NCBI GenBank assembly: GCA_029776205.1
Contig: JAKOTQ010000001.1
Coordinates: 32,196 to 96,195 of the forward strand
Origin: Bacillota bacterium
GTDB lineage: Bacteria > Bacillota > UBA4882 > UBA8346
Direction: 5' to 3'
Length of the DNA stretch: 64,000 bases
Shown here: positions 46,154 through 54,080 of the stretch, one piece after another
How the letters are laid out: each line of letters starts with the position of its first letter
Position numbering within the stretch: the first letter of the stretch is position 1
Translations under genes and position numbers: made by a program
The notes under the pieces: generated by a model
The model's database searches: none
The model's input: only the letters and a program-made list of their open reading frames with translations
What the model was told of the DNA's origin: nothing

Positions 46154-46612
46154 TTATCCGCCGCCTACCAACAGCCAAGACAAACCATAGGTTGCCGTAA
46201 GAACAATTAAGCCGGCAACCGCCACTCCAGCAGCAATAGCGATCAAGGCATGCCGTTTCCTAAGCCCCATCAGAAAGGCAATAACAGCTCCGGACCAAGC
46301 CCCGGTCATCGGCAAAGGAATCGCAACAAAGGTCGCCAGTCCCCAATAGCCGTACTTGATAATCTCCTTTTGATACTTTCGGCATCTGGCAAACAGCCCT
46401 TCAAAGAAACGGTCAAAGAACCGAAACCGCCGTAACCACCGGGAAATGGGATCAATCAAAAGCATGATCGGGACAACAGGCACCATATTGCCAAAAACCG
46501 AAAGAACATAAGCTTCCAACGGCGTAAGGCCCAGTTGCCACGCCAGCGGTATAGCACCCCGCAATTCGAGATAGGGCAGGCTCGCCGCTGCGATAACCAA
46601 TAATTCCTTCAT
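46154..46612 (-). CDS. Small multidrug export-type membrane protein (COG2426)
   Basis: 152 residues from ATG at 46612 (MKELLVIAAASLPYLELR), after AAGGAAATTG; the longer frame to 46681 would overlap mtnP and is rejected. Four hydrophobic helices and the LPYLELRGAIPLA and PLPMTGAWSGA segments mark the COG2426/Sm_multidrug_ex family. The family name is historical and transport of drugs is not established. It follows mtnP by about 20 bases and may be co-transcribed. Confidence 0.82.
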   Translation of the reverse strand: MKELLVIAAASLPYLELRGAIPLAWQLGLTPLEAYVLSVFGNMVPVVPIMLLIDPISRWLRRFRFFDRFFEGLFARCRKYQKEIIKYGYWGLATFVAIPLPMTGAWSGAVIAFLMGLRKRHALIAIAAGVAVAGLIVLTATYGLSWLLVGGG

Positions 46613-46631
46613 CAAAGCAATTTCCTTTTTA

Positions 46632-47414
46632 TTAGATAGCCTTTTGACAGCTGCATTCAAACTCCGTGGGCACTGATGCAATGATTTCCATCAGCAATCC
46701 GCGGAGTTTATCATTGTTTCGTTCAAAGACCTTCAAAACCTCTTCGTGAGTCACCGGCTGAATTTCAGGATTTCCTTCAAGCCCTGCATCATAATCGGTA
46801 ATTAAAGCGATGTTAATATAACAAAGTCCCAATTCCCGGGCCAGCCATCCCTCGGGATACTGGGTCATATTGATCACTTCCCAACCGTTTTTACTGAACT
46901 CCTGACTCTCAGCCCGGGTCGAAAAACGCGGTCCCTGAATCACAACCACCGTTCCCCGGGGATGAACCGTGATACCCAACTTCTTCGCTGCATTGATAGC
47001 CGTCTGGCGCATCCGTTCGCAATAAGGATCTGCCGCGCTTACATGCCGCACAATTGGGCCGTCATAGAATGTATCTTTTCGGCCATAGGTTTTGTTCACA
47101 AATTGATCAACGACGACAAAATCACCGGGTTTAATATGAGGCTGTAAACTCCCGGCTGCGCAGGGCCCGATCAATTGCCGCACTCCCAGGGATTTCATCG
47201 CCCATACATTGGCACGGTAATTGATCATATGGGGCGGATGCTGATGCTCTTTACCATGACGCGGAAGAAAAGCGACCCGCTTCCCGTCGATTGTAGCAAT
47301 GGCAATTTTATCGCTGGGCGCCCCATAAGGGGTCTCAACGGTAATTTCCTCCACATTATCCAATAAGGAATAAAATCCGGAACCTCCAAAGATTCCGATA
47401 TCTGCAGTTTTCAC
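46632..47414 (-). CDS. mtnP: S-methyl-5'-thioadenosine phosphorylase
   Basis: 260 residues. ADIGIFGGSGFYSLL at the N-terminus, FLPRHGKEHQHPPHMINYRAN near residue 50 (given in part as PRHGKEHQHPP), and VINMTQYPEGWLARELG with the substrate-base Met/Asn block. This is the MTAP subgroup of purine nucleoside phosphorylases. It recovers adenine and methylthioribose 1-phosphate from methylthioadenosine. Substrate choice between MTA and other purine nucleosides cannot be settled from sequence alone. GTG start follows AGGAGGTG. Confidence 0.92.
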   Translation of the reverse strand: MKTADIGIFGGSGFYSLLDNVEEITVETPYGAPSDKIAIATIDGKRVAFLPRHGKEHQHPPHMINYRANVWAMKSLGVRQLIGPCAAGSLQPHIKPGDFVVVDQFVNKTYGRKDTFYDGPIVRHVSAADPYCERMRQTAINAAKKLGITVHPRGTVVVIQGPRFSTRAESQEFSKNGWEVINMTQYPEGWLARELGLCYINIALITDYDAGLEGNPEIQPVTHEEVLKVFERNNDKLRGLLMEIIASVPTEFECSCQKAI

Positions 47415-47499
47415 CTGAACACCTCCTATTGTTGATGCATATTCTCGCTTGAACCTTAAAATTCCTTCCCCTAGACAGTCAAGTTAGCGGCTGAAGCAA

Positions 47500-47527
47500 A
47501 AATAAAGGTGGAGCTTGGCTCCACCTT
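47500..47527 (-). terminator. Terminator of the SASP gene
   Basis: AAGGTGGAGC (47505-47514) pairs perfectly with GCTCCACCTT (47518-47527) over TTG. The minus strand continues TATTTTTG. Confidence 0.88.
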
Positions 47528-47541
47528 GTGAATAAGTAAAA

Positions 47542-47880
47542 TCAGTACTTGCTGTCTAAGCTATTGAGATTCAAGTTCGAGCTGGGTAGGGTATCATTTT
47601 GCTTTTGATAACCCAATGTAGCATTGAAGCTCGTCTGAACACTGGCAACAGCTTGATTCGACAGAGATTGTTCAGCAGCCAGGATCATGTTTTTAACCAT
47701 TTGGCCTCCAACATGACCACAGTCTTTTGCCGTCATATACCCCCAGTAATCTCCCTGAATCGGAGCGGTATTGATGATATTCGCAGCACTCAGATCTTTC
47801 GCAATCTCATATTTCATATTATGGAGAGCCTGCGCTGCCTCTTTCACAACGTAGCTGTTGGAACGTTGTCCGGTACCCAT
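47542..47880 (-). CDS. Alpha/beta-type small acid-soluble spore protein
   Basis: 112 residues. LHNMKYEIAKDL contains the GPR protease site context (YEIA), and YMTAKDCGHVGGQMVKNMI matches the second conserved helix. These proteins coat and protect DNA in the spore. It is longer than the usual 60-75 residues, with about 35 extra polar C-terminal residues (LPSSNLNLNSLDSKY). The ATG follows AAAGGGGGG. Expression in the forespore under sigma-G is expected from the family, but I could not identify a convincing sigma-G promoter. Confidence 0.9.
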   Translation of the reverse strand: MGTGQRSNSYVVKEAAQALHNMKYEIAKDLSAANIINTAPIQGDYWGYMTAKDCGHVGGQMVKNMILAAEQSLSNQAVASVQTSFNATLGYQKQNDTLPSSNLNLNSLDSKY

Positions 47881-48065
47881 AATCGTTTTCCCCCCTTTCC
47901 TGTTTCGTAGTCTTAATTTACCCAGCTATCTTATAAAAAAACATCAAAAAGAATGGTAATTATGCAAATTAAATTCCAGCATAAAAGAAAAGGAGGATAA
48001 CGGGAAAGTGCGGGTAAAACACCGGCTTCCCGGTAAAACTATCACTAAAAAAGCGAGGTACCGAC

Positions 48066-48266
48066 ATGGAATATATTTTAGAGCTTGATGAAGATCGTCA
48101 ACTCCGACTCCCTCAGAAGGCCTTAGAAGAACTGGAGCTCAAAAGCGGTAGTAAATTTGTAGCCCGGGTTAATGCCGGTAAGTTAATCATCGAGAACCTG
48201 CCCTTTTCTGCTTTGGAACAAGGTGAAGCCCTGAATCAAACCATCGAATCCCTCCAAAAAGAGTAG
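48066..48266 (+). CDS. Small AbrB/SpoVT-like protein
   Basis: 66 residues. MEYILELDEDRQLRLPQKALEEL (in part) shows the beta-hairpin and R-L-P-Q-K/x-L-E-x-L pattern of the swapped-hairpin AbrB fold, followed by G-S-K-F-V-A-R and an acidic tail. The ribosome site GCGAGGTACCG precedes the ATG. It may bind DNA or act as an antitoxin-type regulator, but no toxin gene follows. It lies 35 bases ahead of the cysteine desulfurase-like gene and is probably co-transcribed with it. Confidence 0.7.
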   Translation: MEYILELDEDRQLRLPQKALEELELKSGSKFVARVNAGKLIIENLPFSALEQGEALNQTIESLQKE

Positions 48267-48301
48267 CCCAAAGTCCCAACCTCTCATACAATAACCATGA
48301 G

Positions 48302-49570
48302 GTGACGAGGTTGGATAATTTTGCTCATTTGATCTACGGATATGAAAAAAAAGTAGAAACCTGCCGCGGGAAAAAACGTTACATCAACTTTGACAATGCT
48401 GCCAGTACCCCACCGTTTAAATCAGTGATGCAGACCATCACCGAAGCCGCTGCTTGGTACTCCAGCGTCCATCGGGGAGCCGGTTTCAAATCTAAATATT
48501 CAACAGAACGATACGAATCCGCCCGGAGGATCATCGCCCAATTTATCGGTGCCGACCTCGAACGGGATGTAGTCATCTTCACCAAAAATACGACCGATTC
48601 CATTAATAAACTCAGTCATTACCTCCCCTGGTTACCGGGGGAAATGATCATTTTCACCAAGGTTGAACATCATTCCAATGAACTGCCTTGGCAAAACCAT
48701 AACCATTATTGTGTCCCTTTGAAAAACAACGGCTTGGATCTGGAAAACCTTGAAGAAGTCCTTCGTAAAAATGCAGGAAAAGTTAAATTAGTAGCAGTCA
48801 GCGGAGCCTCTAATGTAAGCGGTTACCTGCCACCGATCTACAGTATTGCCGAAATGGCGCACGCTTATGGCGCCAAAATTCTAGTGGACGGCGCCCAATT
48901 GATTCCCCACCGGCCTATTGTCAATCCTCCTTGGGATGATCCTCGCCATCTCGACTTTATCGCCTTTTCCGGCCATAAAATTTACGCTCCTTTTGGATCC
49001 GGAGTGCTAATTGGCCCCCGATCCCTCTTTGAAAAAGGATGCCCTAGCCAAGTCGGGGGTGGTACAGTGAAAGGCATTGGTCCTCAAGGGATTATTTGGA
49101 ACCCTCCTCCCGAAAACGAAGAAGCCGGTTCTCCCAACGTCTTAGGAGCCATTGCCATTGCCGAAGCCTGCCAAACCATCACGGCCATCGGTTGGCCGGC
49201 ACTTATTGCACACGAAAAGCGGTTGATCCGTTACGCCTTAAAACAATTGGCACAAATCCCGGAACTGACGGTTTATAATGCCCAGGACCAGGAACGGGTC
49301 GGCGTCATCAGTTTTAATATTCAGGATCGATACCATCGGGATGTGGCGGAATATTTATCAGCCCATTACGGAATCGGAGTCCGAAGCGGATGCTTCTGTG
49401 CCCGTCGTTACGTGGCTGAATTGTTATCCCTCGATTATCGAGAGATTAACCTGGAAAAACCGCCGGGGATGGTCCGAATGAGCTTCGGATGCTATAATTC
49501 ACCTGAGGAAATCGATATTGCCGTGGAGGGACTCCACGAGTTGGTGGACACCATAAAAAAAGCCGCATAA
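48302..49570 (+). CDS. Class V aminotransferase, cysteine desulfurase-like
   Basis: 422 residues. INFDNAASTPPF at the N-terminus, VEHHSNELPW, VDGAQLIPHR, and the PLP lysine in AFSGHKIYAPFGSG (about residue 228). The C-terminal RSGCFCARRY carries Cys residues at the position of the SufS/CsdA catalytic cysteine. It may deliver sulfur, for example to Fe-S assembly, which would help the nif genes, but it is 21 kb from them. Start is GTG at 48302 or TTG at 48311 after GAGGTGA; the second has the better ribosome site. The stop codon lies in the loop of the following terminator. Confidence 0.85.
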   Translation: MTRLDNFAHLIYGYEKKVETCRGKKRYINFDNAASTPPFKSVMQTITEAAAWYSSVHRGAGFKSKYSTERYESARRIIAQFIGADLERDVVIFTKNTTDSINKLSHYLPWLPGEMIIFTKVEHHSNELPWQNHNHYCVPLKNNGLDLENLEEVLRKNAGKVKLVAVSGASNVSGYLPPIYSIAEMAHAYGAKILVDGAQLIPHRPIVNPPWDDPRHLDFIAFSGHKIYAPFGSGVLIGPRSLFEKGCPSQVGGGTVKGIGPQGIIWNPPPENEEAGSPNVLGAIAIAEACQTITAIGWPALIAHEKRLIRYALKQLAQIPELTVYNAQDQERVGVISFNIQDRYHRDVAEYLSAHYGIGVRSGCFCARRYVAELLSLDYREINLEKPPGMVRMSFGCYNSPEEIDIAVEGLHELVDTIKKAA

Positions 49571-49576
49571 AGCGGC
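49555..49576. terminator. Terminator between convergent genes
   Basis: GCCGC (49562-49566) pairs with GCGGC (49572-49576). On the minus strand seven T follow, serving pgsA; the plus-strand tail is ATATTT. Confidence 0.75.
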
Positions 49577-49583
49577 ATATTTC

Positions 49584-50120
49584 CTAAATCGTTTTTGAAT
49601 TATCTTTGGTTGTGAAAGCACTTTTCCAATGCCAGAGATAGTCAATACCGGACCATATCGTGAGCGCTACGGCTGCCCATAAAACATATATACTCCACGA
49701 AAAACCCAGCATTACGGCAGCCACAGCAACGATCTGGCAAAAGGTTTTCATCTTCCCCCAAGGGCTGGCAGCCACGGTAAGCCCTTTTTTACCGGCAAAA
49801 TGCCGCAAAACGGTGATCATCACTTCCCGTAAAATAATAATCCAAACCGCAACAGCCGGTACCCGGCCTAAATTGGTTAAAACCACCAAAGTCAAGATGA
49901 TCAAAATTTTATCCGCCAATGGGTCAAAAGATTTACCGAAGGTACTGATCTCTTTTCGGACCCGTGCAGCATACCCGTCTAAACCATCTGTCAATCCGGC
50001 GATAATAAAAATCGTGGCTGCAAGCAAATCCCGCCCCGGAATATCCCAAAACAATATTCCGACACAGATCGGAGCCAATATAATCCGAAATGTTGTTATC
50101 CAGTTCGCCAGACTCATCAT
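49584..50120 (-). CDS. pgsA: CDP-diacylglycerol-glycerol-3-phosphate 3-phosphatidyltransferase
   Basis: 178 residues with four to five membrane helices. The CDP-alcohol phosphatidyltransferase motif is complete: DGLDGYAAR ... GKSFDPLADK (about residues 43-72). It makes phosphatidylglycerol phosphate. It follows rimO as in many Firmicutes, with a terminator-like hairpin between. The start ATG at 50120 or 50117. Confidence 0.93.
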   Translation of the reverse strand: MMSLANWITTFRIILAPICVGILFWDIPGRDLLAATIFIIAGLTDGLDGYAARVRKEISTFGKSFDPLADKILIILTLVVLTNLGRVPAVAVWIIILREVMITVLRHFAGKKGLTVAASPWGKMKTFCQIVAVAAVMLGFSWSIYVLWAAVALTIWSGIDYLWHWKSAFTTKDNSKTI

Positions 50121-50166
50121 GATGTTCCTCCGTCGTTTTGTCCTCTACATCATTCGCTGCCCAAGC

Positions 50167-50190
50167 TAAAAATCCTGTTAGTTAACAGGA
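50167..50190 (-). terminator. Terminator of rimO
   Basis: TCCTGTTA (50173-50180) and TAACAGGA (50183-50190) pair perfectly; on the minus strand five T follow (plus 50168-50172). Confidence 0.7.
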
Positions 50191-50202
50191 ATTAACCATT
50201 GG

Positions 50203-51510
50203 TTATTTTTTCGAAAACAGGTTATAAGCATCATTTCCGGTAATTTTTCGATTAATAAAAACTCCACTTGGGCCTTGATATCCTTCCACCGATACCACGC
50301 CGTCCACTTCCGGAGCGAAAGCCTCCGTGCGCCCAATGGCTCTTCCTTCAAATACCTTATCAATCAATATTCGTTCTTTACGGCCGACAAAGCGCTGCAA
50401 CAGTCTGGTAGACACTTTTTGCTGAGTTTCAAGGAGGAGCCGGCGGCGTTCCTCTTTCACCTCCGGATCGATCTGAGGCTGCAAATCATATGCCGGGGTC
50501 TGCTCCTCCCGGGAATAACTGAAAACGCCGGCATGTTCAAAATGTCCTTCAGCCACAAACTGGCGGAGCTCTTCAAATTCAGCCTCCGTCTCGGTGGGAA
50601 AACCAACGATAAAGGTAGTCCGAAGTACCATTTCCGGAACAATGCTCCGGATCATCTGCAGCCGCTCCAATAACATATCCCGGTTTTCTTTCCGATTCAT
50701 CAACCGTAAAATCCGTTCATTAATATGTTGAAAGGGAAGATCCAGATATTTGCAGATATTAGAGGTGGATCCGATCAATTGCAGCAACTCTTCATTCAAA
50801 CCTGACGGATAAGCATAAAGTAAACGGATCCATTCCGGACGTGCCTCCTCCAAAATACGTTCCAGCAAAATTCGCAAATTGAGATCCCGGGATAAATCTT
50901 TCCCATACATGGTTATATCCTGCGCAATAATATTTAATTCTTTCACACCGCCCTGAACCAATTGAACGGCTTCAGCAACAACTGCCTCTGGGTTCCGGCT
51001 GCGATACCTCCCCTTAATTATCGGAATCGCACAATAAGCACATCGATGGCTGCATCCCTCGGCGATCTTTAAAAAGGCCGTATGGGATAGCGTCACTCGG
51101 TAACGTTCCAAATTTTCATTGTTTAAAAACGGAGTAGCATCCCCAGGCTGTACCGATTCTCCAGAAACGATCGCCCCGATCTGATCCAATTGGTTGAGGC
51201 CAATCCAGTAATCCACTTCCGGGATCTCCGCTTTCAAATCCTTCAGATATCGTTGGACCAAACATCCGGCAACAACTAAAATACGGCAACTGCCACGCCC
51301 CGGCTCCTTGTAAGTAGCCATCTCCAAAATATGTTCAATGGATTCCGCTTTTGCACTTTCAATAAATCCACAGGTATTAACCAAAATCAATTCGGCTTCA
51401 CTAAAATCCGAGGTCAACTCCCAATTATCTTTAACCAAACGGCCAAGCATAATTTCGGTATCTACCAAATTTTTCGAGCATCCGAGAGAAACAACAGCCA
51501 TTTTTGGCAT
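50203..51510 (-). CDS. rimO: Ribosomal protein S12 methylthiotransferase
   Basis: 435 residues. N-terminal MTTase cysteines in SLGCSKNLVDTE, NTCGF and VVAGC; radical SAM motif CSHRCAYC near residue 153; C-terminal TRAM domain from about residue 370. GCSKNLVDTE is the mark of RimO, separating it from MiaB. It adds a methylthio group to Asp of S12 with two [4Fe-4S] clusters. It lies upstream of pgsA. Confidence 0.95.
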   Translation of the reverse strand: MPKMAVVSLGCSKNLVDTEIMLGRLVKDNWELTSDFSEAELILVNTCGFIESAKAESIEHILEMATYKEPGRGSCRILVVAGCLVQRYLKDLKAEIPEVDYWIGLNQLDQIGAIVSGESVQPGDATPFLNNENLERYRVTLSHTAFLKIAEGCSHRCAYCAIPIIKGRYRSRNPEAVVAEAVQLVQGGVKELNIIAQDITMYGKDLSRDLNLRILLERILEEARPEWIRLLYAYPSGLNEELLQLIGSTSNICKYLDLPFQHINERILRLMNRKENRDMLLERLQMIRSIVPEMVLRTTFIVGFPTETEAEFEELRQFVAEGHFEHAGVFSYSREEQTPAYDLQPQIDPEVKEERRRLLLETQQKVSTRLLQRFVGRKERILIDKVFEGRAIGRTEAFAPEVDGVVSVEGYQGPSGVFINRKITGNDAYNLFSKK

Positions 51511-51546
51511 TAAATTAAAACCTCCAGTTTGGCTTTTTAATTGCAG

Positions 51547-51591
51547 AAAAAACCGGTATCGACCGTTTTACTGAAAAATGCCGATACCGGT
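51547..51591 (-). terminator. Terminator of the TPR gene
   Basis: ACCGGTATCG (51552-51561) pairs perfectly with CGATACCGGT (51582-51591). On the minus strand six T follow. Confidence 0.85.
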
Positions 51592-51634
51592 GATAAGGAT
51601 CAGTATTTTGAATTATCCCGGCCGTCAACAGGTC

Positions 51635-52069
51635 CTAGGCAATCGCATACCTCTTTTTCAAAAAATTTACTGCCGGAAAGCCGGTTTTGCAACGTTCGGC
51701 CTCCTCTAGCGCTTTGACGCCCATCATTCGATCGGACTGCCGGTGCTGCTCTTCATAACGGTTTAAATATAGTTTAGCTAGAAATATCCACGTCATTCCA
51801 TGGTAGGCATCATATTTTAAAGCCTGTTCATAGTAAGCAATGGCTTCGTCGATCGCCTGCCGTTCTTCGGCAATCATCCCCAAATTATGATAAATATCGG
51901 CAACAACGACCGGCTCAGCTTCCCAGCCCTGATGGTAAAATGCCAGATATTTCTGATAATGTTTGACCGCCAACTCTGGACGGCCATTAGCCAAGAACAG
52001 ATTTCCCCGCCTGTAAAGCTGCTTCATGATTTTAGCTTGTCCCGAGCGAGAAATAACGGCTTTCAACAT
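51635..52069 (-). CDS. TPR-repeat protein
   Basis: 144 residues from ATG at 52069 (GTG at 52072 is also possible; AGGTGAAGCA precedes both). Two to three tetratricopeptide repeats occupy about residues 14-115 (NLFLANGRPELAVKHYQKYL; DIYHNLGMIAEERQAIDEAI; MTWIFLAKLYLNRYE). The N- and C-termini are basic. Such proteins mediate protein contacts; no partner is suggested by context. No signal peptide is seen. Confidence 0.82.
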   Translation of the reverse strand: MLKAVISRSGQAKIMKQLYRRGNLFLANGRPELAVKHYQKYLAFYHQGWEAEPVVVADIYHNLGMIAEERQAIDEAIAYYEQALKYDAYHGMTWIFLAKLYLNRYEEQHRQSDRMMGVKALEEAERCKTGFPAVNFLKKRYAIA

Positions 52070-52158
52070 CACTGCTTCACCTTCTTACTTCAATACTTTC
52101 TTTAAATATGACTGGAATCCTTTTTGATAATGTTCAATAATTTGTTAATCTTCGGTAA

Positions 52159-52178
52159 AAAACGGCTTGTCCCGTTTT
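52159..52178 (-). terminator. Terminator-like hairpin upstream of the TPR gene
   Basis: AAAACGG (52159-52165) pairs with CCGTTTT (52172-52178); the minus strand stem ends in six T. It lies about 100 bases past the 124-residue gene. Confidence 0.5.
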
Positions 52179-52232
52179 AAACCAGAGGTTTACGAATATG
52201 TCATTTTAATTATCGGCAAAATTCTGAAATAG

Positions 52233-52258
52233 ACAAGGCGATCATAAGATCGCCTTGT
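52233..52258 (-). terminator. Hairpin after the 124-residue gene
   Basis: ACAAGGCGATC (52233-52243) pairs perfectly with GATCGCCTTGT (52248-52258) over ATAA. It starts 18 bases after the stop codon. The tail is weak in T. Confidence 0.65.
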
Positions 52259-52276
52259 TTCATTGCAACTATATAA

Positions 52277-52651
52277 TTAATGACAACACTGACAGGTCGT
52301 ATTGAAGCAGTTCGAAGGATGGACAATAGTTAATCCTTGAGTACAAGGAACCGGATGAGTTTGAACCTTAAGCGCAACCAATTGCAGTACCTGTAATACT
52401 GTTGTTAAGGTAGGAACAGGCCCTCCAACACCGGCTTGAAGAATGGCCTGAGCCTGCGCCAACCGGTTTAAGAAATCAGCTTTAATATCTGCAGCAAGCG
52501 GTAATGAACGGACTGCCCCCCGAATAAGTTCAATCTGACTGACTAAATCGGTGACTGCAGCCGGAGTAAGCGAAGCAGGAGTGGTGAGGAAATTAGCGAT
52601 AGCTTGGGAAACCCTTTCAATGTCCCGCAATACGATGCAGGTATTGCTCAT
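52277..52651 (-). CDS. Protein of unknown function with cysteine-rich C-terminus
   Basis: 124 residues from ATG at 52651 (MSNTCIVLRDIERV), five bases after GGAGGTGA; an upstream frame start at 52660 lies in that site. The body (residues 10-95) is predicted helical, Ala/Leu-rich, with two similar halves around IRGAVRSLPLAADIKADFLN. The C-terminus ends CFNTTCQCCH. There is no signal peptide. Cysteine-rich tails occur on some spore-coat proteins, but that is only a guess. It is flanked by its own hairpins, so it is a single-gene unit. Confidence 0.7.
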   Translation of the reverse strand: MSNTCIVLRDIERVSQAIANFLTTPASLTPAAVTDLVSQIELIRGAVRSLPLAADIKADFLNRLAQAQAILQAGVGGPVPTLTTVLQVLQLVALKVQTHPVPCTQGLTIVHPSNCFNTTCQCCH

Positions 52652-52671
52652 GATCTTCACCTCCGGTTTAT

Positions 52672-52690
52672 CATATGGTTAGACCATATG
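52672..52690. promoter_or_regulatory. Palindrome just upstream of the 124-residue gene
   Basis: CATATGGT-TAG-ACCATATG has perfect 8-base arms, about 10 bases upstream of the ribosome site. It may be an operator or a leader hairpin. Confidence 0.35.
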
Positions 52691-52695
52691 AAAAC

Positions 52696-52726
52696 GAGCC
52701 TTCTCCACATCGGAAAAGGCTCTTTT
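52696..52726 (-). terminator. Terminator-like hairpin beyond the lytic transglycosylase gene
   Basis: GAGCCTTCTCC (52696-52706) pairs with GGAAAAGGCTC (52712-52722) with one mismatch. The minus-strand tail is GTTTTC; the plus-strand tail is TTTT. Confidence 0.5.
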
Positions 52727-52754
52727 ACCAGATAAATCTTCTTTTTTACCTATG

Positions 52755-52896
52755 CCACTTGATAGGAGACAGTAGCCAGAAGTCAGGAGTCAGTAGCTTA
52801 GTTAACAGGTACTCGGTAATAATGATGCAGATGCTTTGCCACTATCAACTAGCACCTCGAACCCTATATTACCTGTGACTATGCACCGTGACCCTT
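52755..52896. repeat. Intergenic degenerate repeat, element D
   Basis: It shares AGGAGACAGTAGC (52764-52776) exactly with element C and CTAGCACCTCGAACCC (52849-52864) as an exact reverse complement with element B. Further CAGTAG/CAGGAGTCAG words fill the gap. No gene is visible. Confidence 0.6.
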
Positions 52897-53472
52897 TCAC
52901 GCACTATTCAGGGTCAGATCAGGATAGAGATACCGATATATCTTCCGGATAGCATTGATTTGAAAAAGATATTTTTTAGTCTCTACAAAGGGGATATTTT
53001 CGATCTTGACCAGATCCCCCTCCCAAACCTTGGTGTCGATCCAATCCTGGACATAACGATGGCCGGCATTATAGGCAGCTAAAGCTGCTACTTCATTCCC
53101 GTTAAAATACTTTTTAAGATACGCAAGATACCAACAACCAAGCTCCAGATTTTTAACTGGATCGACCAAATCCTCCAGCCGGAAATCTTTCCATCCCAAT
53201 TGATGGGCAACCCATTCACCGGTCGTCGGCATAATCTGCATTAACCCCACAGCCCCTTTTTTTGACTTCGCCGCCGGATCGAACCGACTTTCCACAAAGA
53301 TCACTGCTCCCAACAGATGAGGATCAATCCCATAAGTGTGACCTATAGTCTGAATGCTTTCCTGGTAATCAAAAATAAAAAAAATGCGCAGAATCGGTTT
53401 ATGTAAAAAAAATGATAAAATCACCAGCAACCAAAGCCAGCTATACCGGTTTATCGTTTGTGTTTGCACCAT
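52897..53472 (-). CDS. Lytic transglycosylase, SLT type
   Basis: 191 residues. An N-terminal membrane anchor (about residues 10-34) precedes the goose-lysozyme-like SLT domain. The catalytic Glu is in VIFVESRFDPAAKSKKGAVG (about residue 62), with GLMQIMPTTG and AALAAYNAGHRYV following. It cleaves peptidoglycan between MurNAc and GlcNAc. The start overlaps the coaE 3' end by 22 bases, placing it last in the polA-mutM-coaE run. Confidence 0.92.
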   Translation of the reverse strand: MVQTQTINRYSWLWLLVILSFFLHKPILRIFFIFDYQESIQTIGHTYGIDPHLLGAVIFVESRFDPAAKSKKGAVGLMQIMPTTGEWVAHQLGWKDFRLEDLVDPVKNLELGCWYLAYLKKYFNGNEVAALAAYNAGHRYVQDWIDTKVWEGDLVKIENIPFVETKKYLFQINAIRKIYRYLYPDLTLNSA

Positions 53473-54065
53473 GTCACTCCAATTGAATTTAAAATCTTGA
53501 TAATTTGCTTCCGAACCGTGTCCAAATCAAATTGATTATTAATAACCGCATCGGCTTTTCCTTCTTTAATCGCCAAAGGCAACTGGGCATTGACACGTTG
53601 TATTGCCTCAGCCCGGGTTAGCCTATCCCGTCGCATCAACCGGTTTAACTGTTCCTCCGGAGGTAAACTGACAACCCAAACCAGGTCGAACAAACCTTCC
53701 AGGTTGACTTCGAATAATAATGGGACCTCGAAAACCAGCACCGGTTCGCCCCTCTGTTTTCCTTCGCTGATCATCCGTTGAATTTCAGCAATAACTACCG
53801 GATGAATCATCCCCTCCAATTTACGGCGTTCCGCGGCATCGGCAAAAACGATTTTTCCAAGTTGTTTTCGGTCTATCTCTCCATCCTCCCTCAAAAGATC
53901 CTGCCCCCATTCTGCCAGGATCTGATGATAAAGAGGCGTCCCTTTGCGAATTGCGTCATGAGCAAGTTGATCAGCACTATAAACCGGAATACCCAACTCC
54001 CTTAAAATCGAACCTACCGTCGACTTTCCGGTGGCAATCCCTCCGGTCAAGCCTATGGTTTTCAT
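53451..54065 (-). CDS. coaE: Dephospho-CoA kinase
   Basis: 204 residues. P-loop GLTGGIATGKSTV is at residues 5-17; DQLAHDAIRKGTP and VFEVPLLFE are family blocks. It makes CoA from dephospho-CoA with ATP. The ATG follows CGGAGGTG and lies 15 bases after mutM, matching the common polA-mutM-coaE order. Confidence 0.96.
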   Translation of the reverse strand: MKTIGLTGGIATGKSTVGSILRELGIPVYSADQLAHDAIRKGTPLYHQILAEWGQDLLREDGEIDRKQLGKIVFADAAERRKLEGMIHPVVIAEIQRMISEGKQRGEPVLVFEVPLLFEVNLEGLFDLVWVVSLPPEEQLNRLMRRDRLTRAEAIQRVNAQLPLAIKEGKADAVINNQFDLDTVRKQIIKILNSIGVTWCKHKR

Positions 54066-54080
54066 TTAATCACCTCCGGA

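Noticed and set aside
47881..47990. Sigma-G promoter for the SASP gene
   Set aside because: A CATAATTA -10-like word exists on the minus strand, but no acceptable -35 element lies 16-18 bases upstream.
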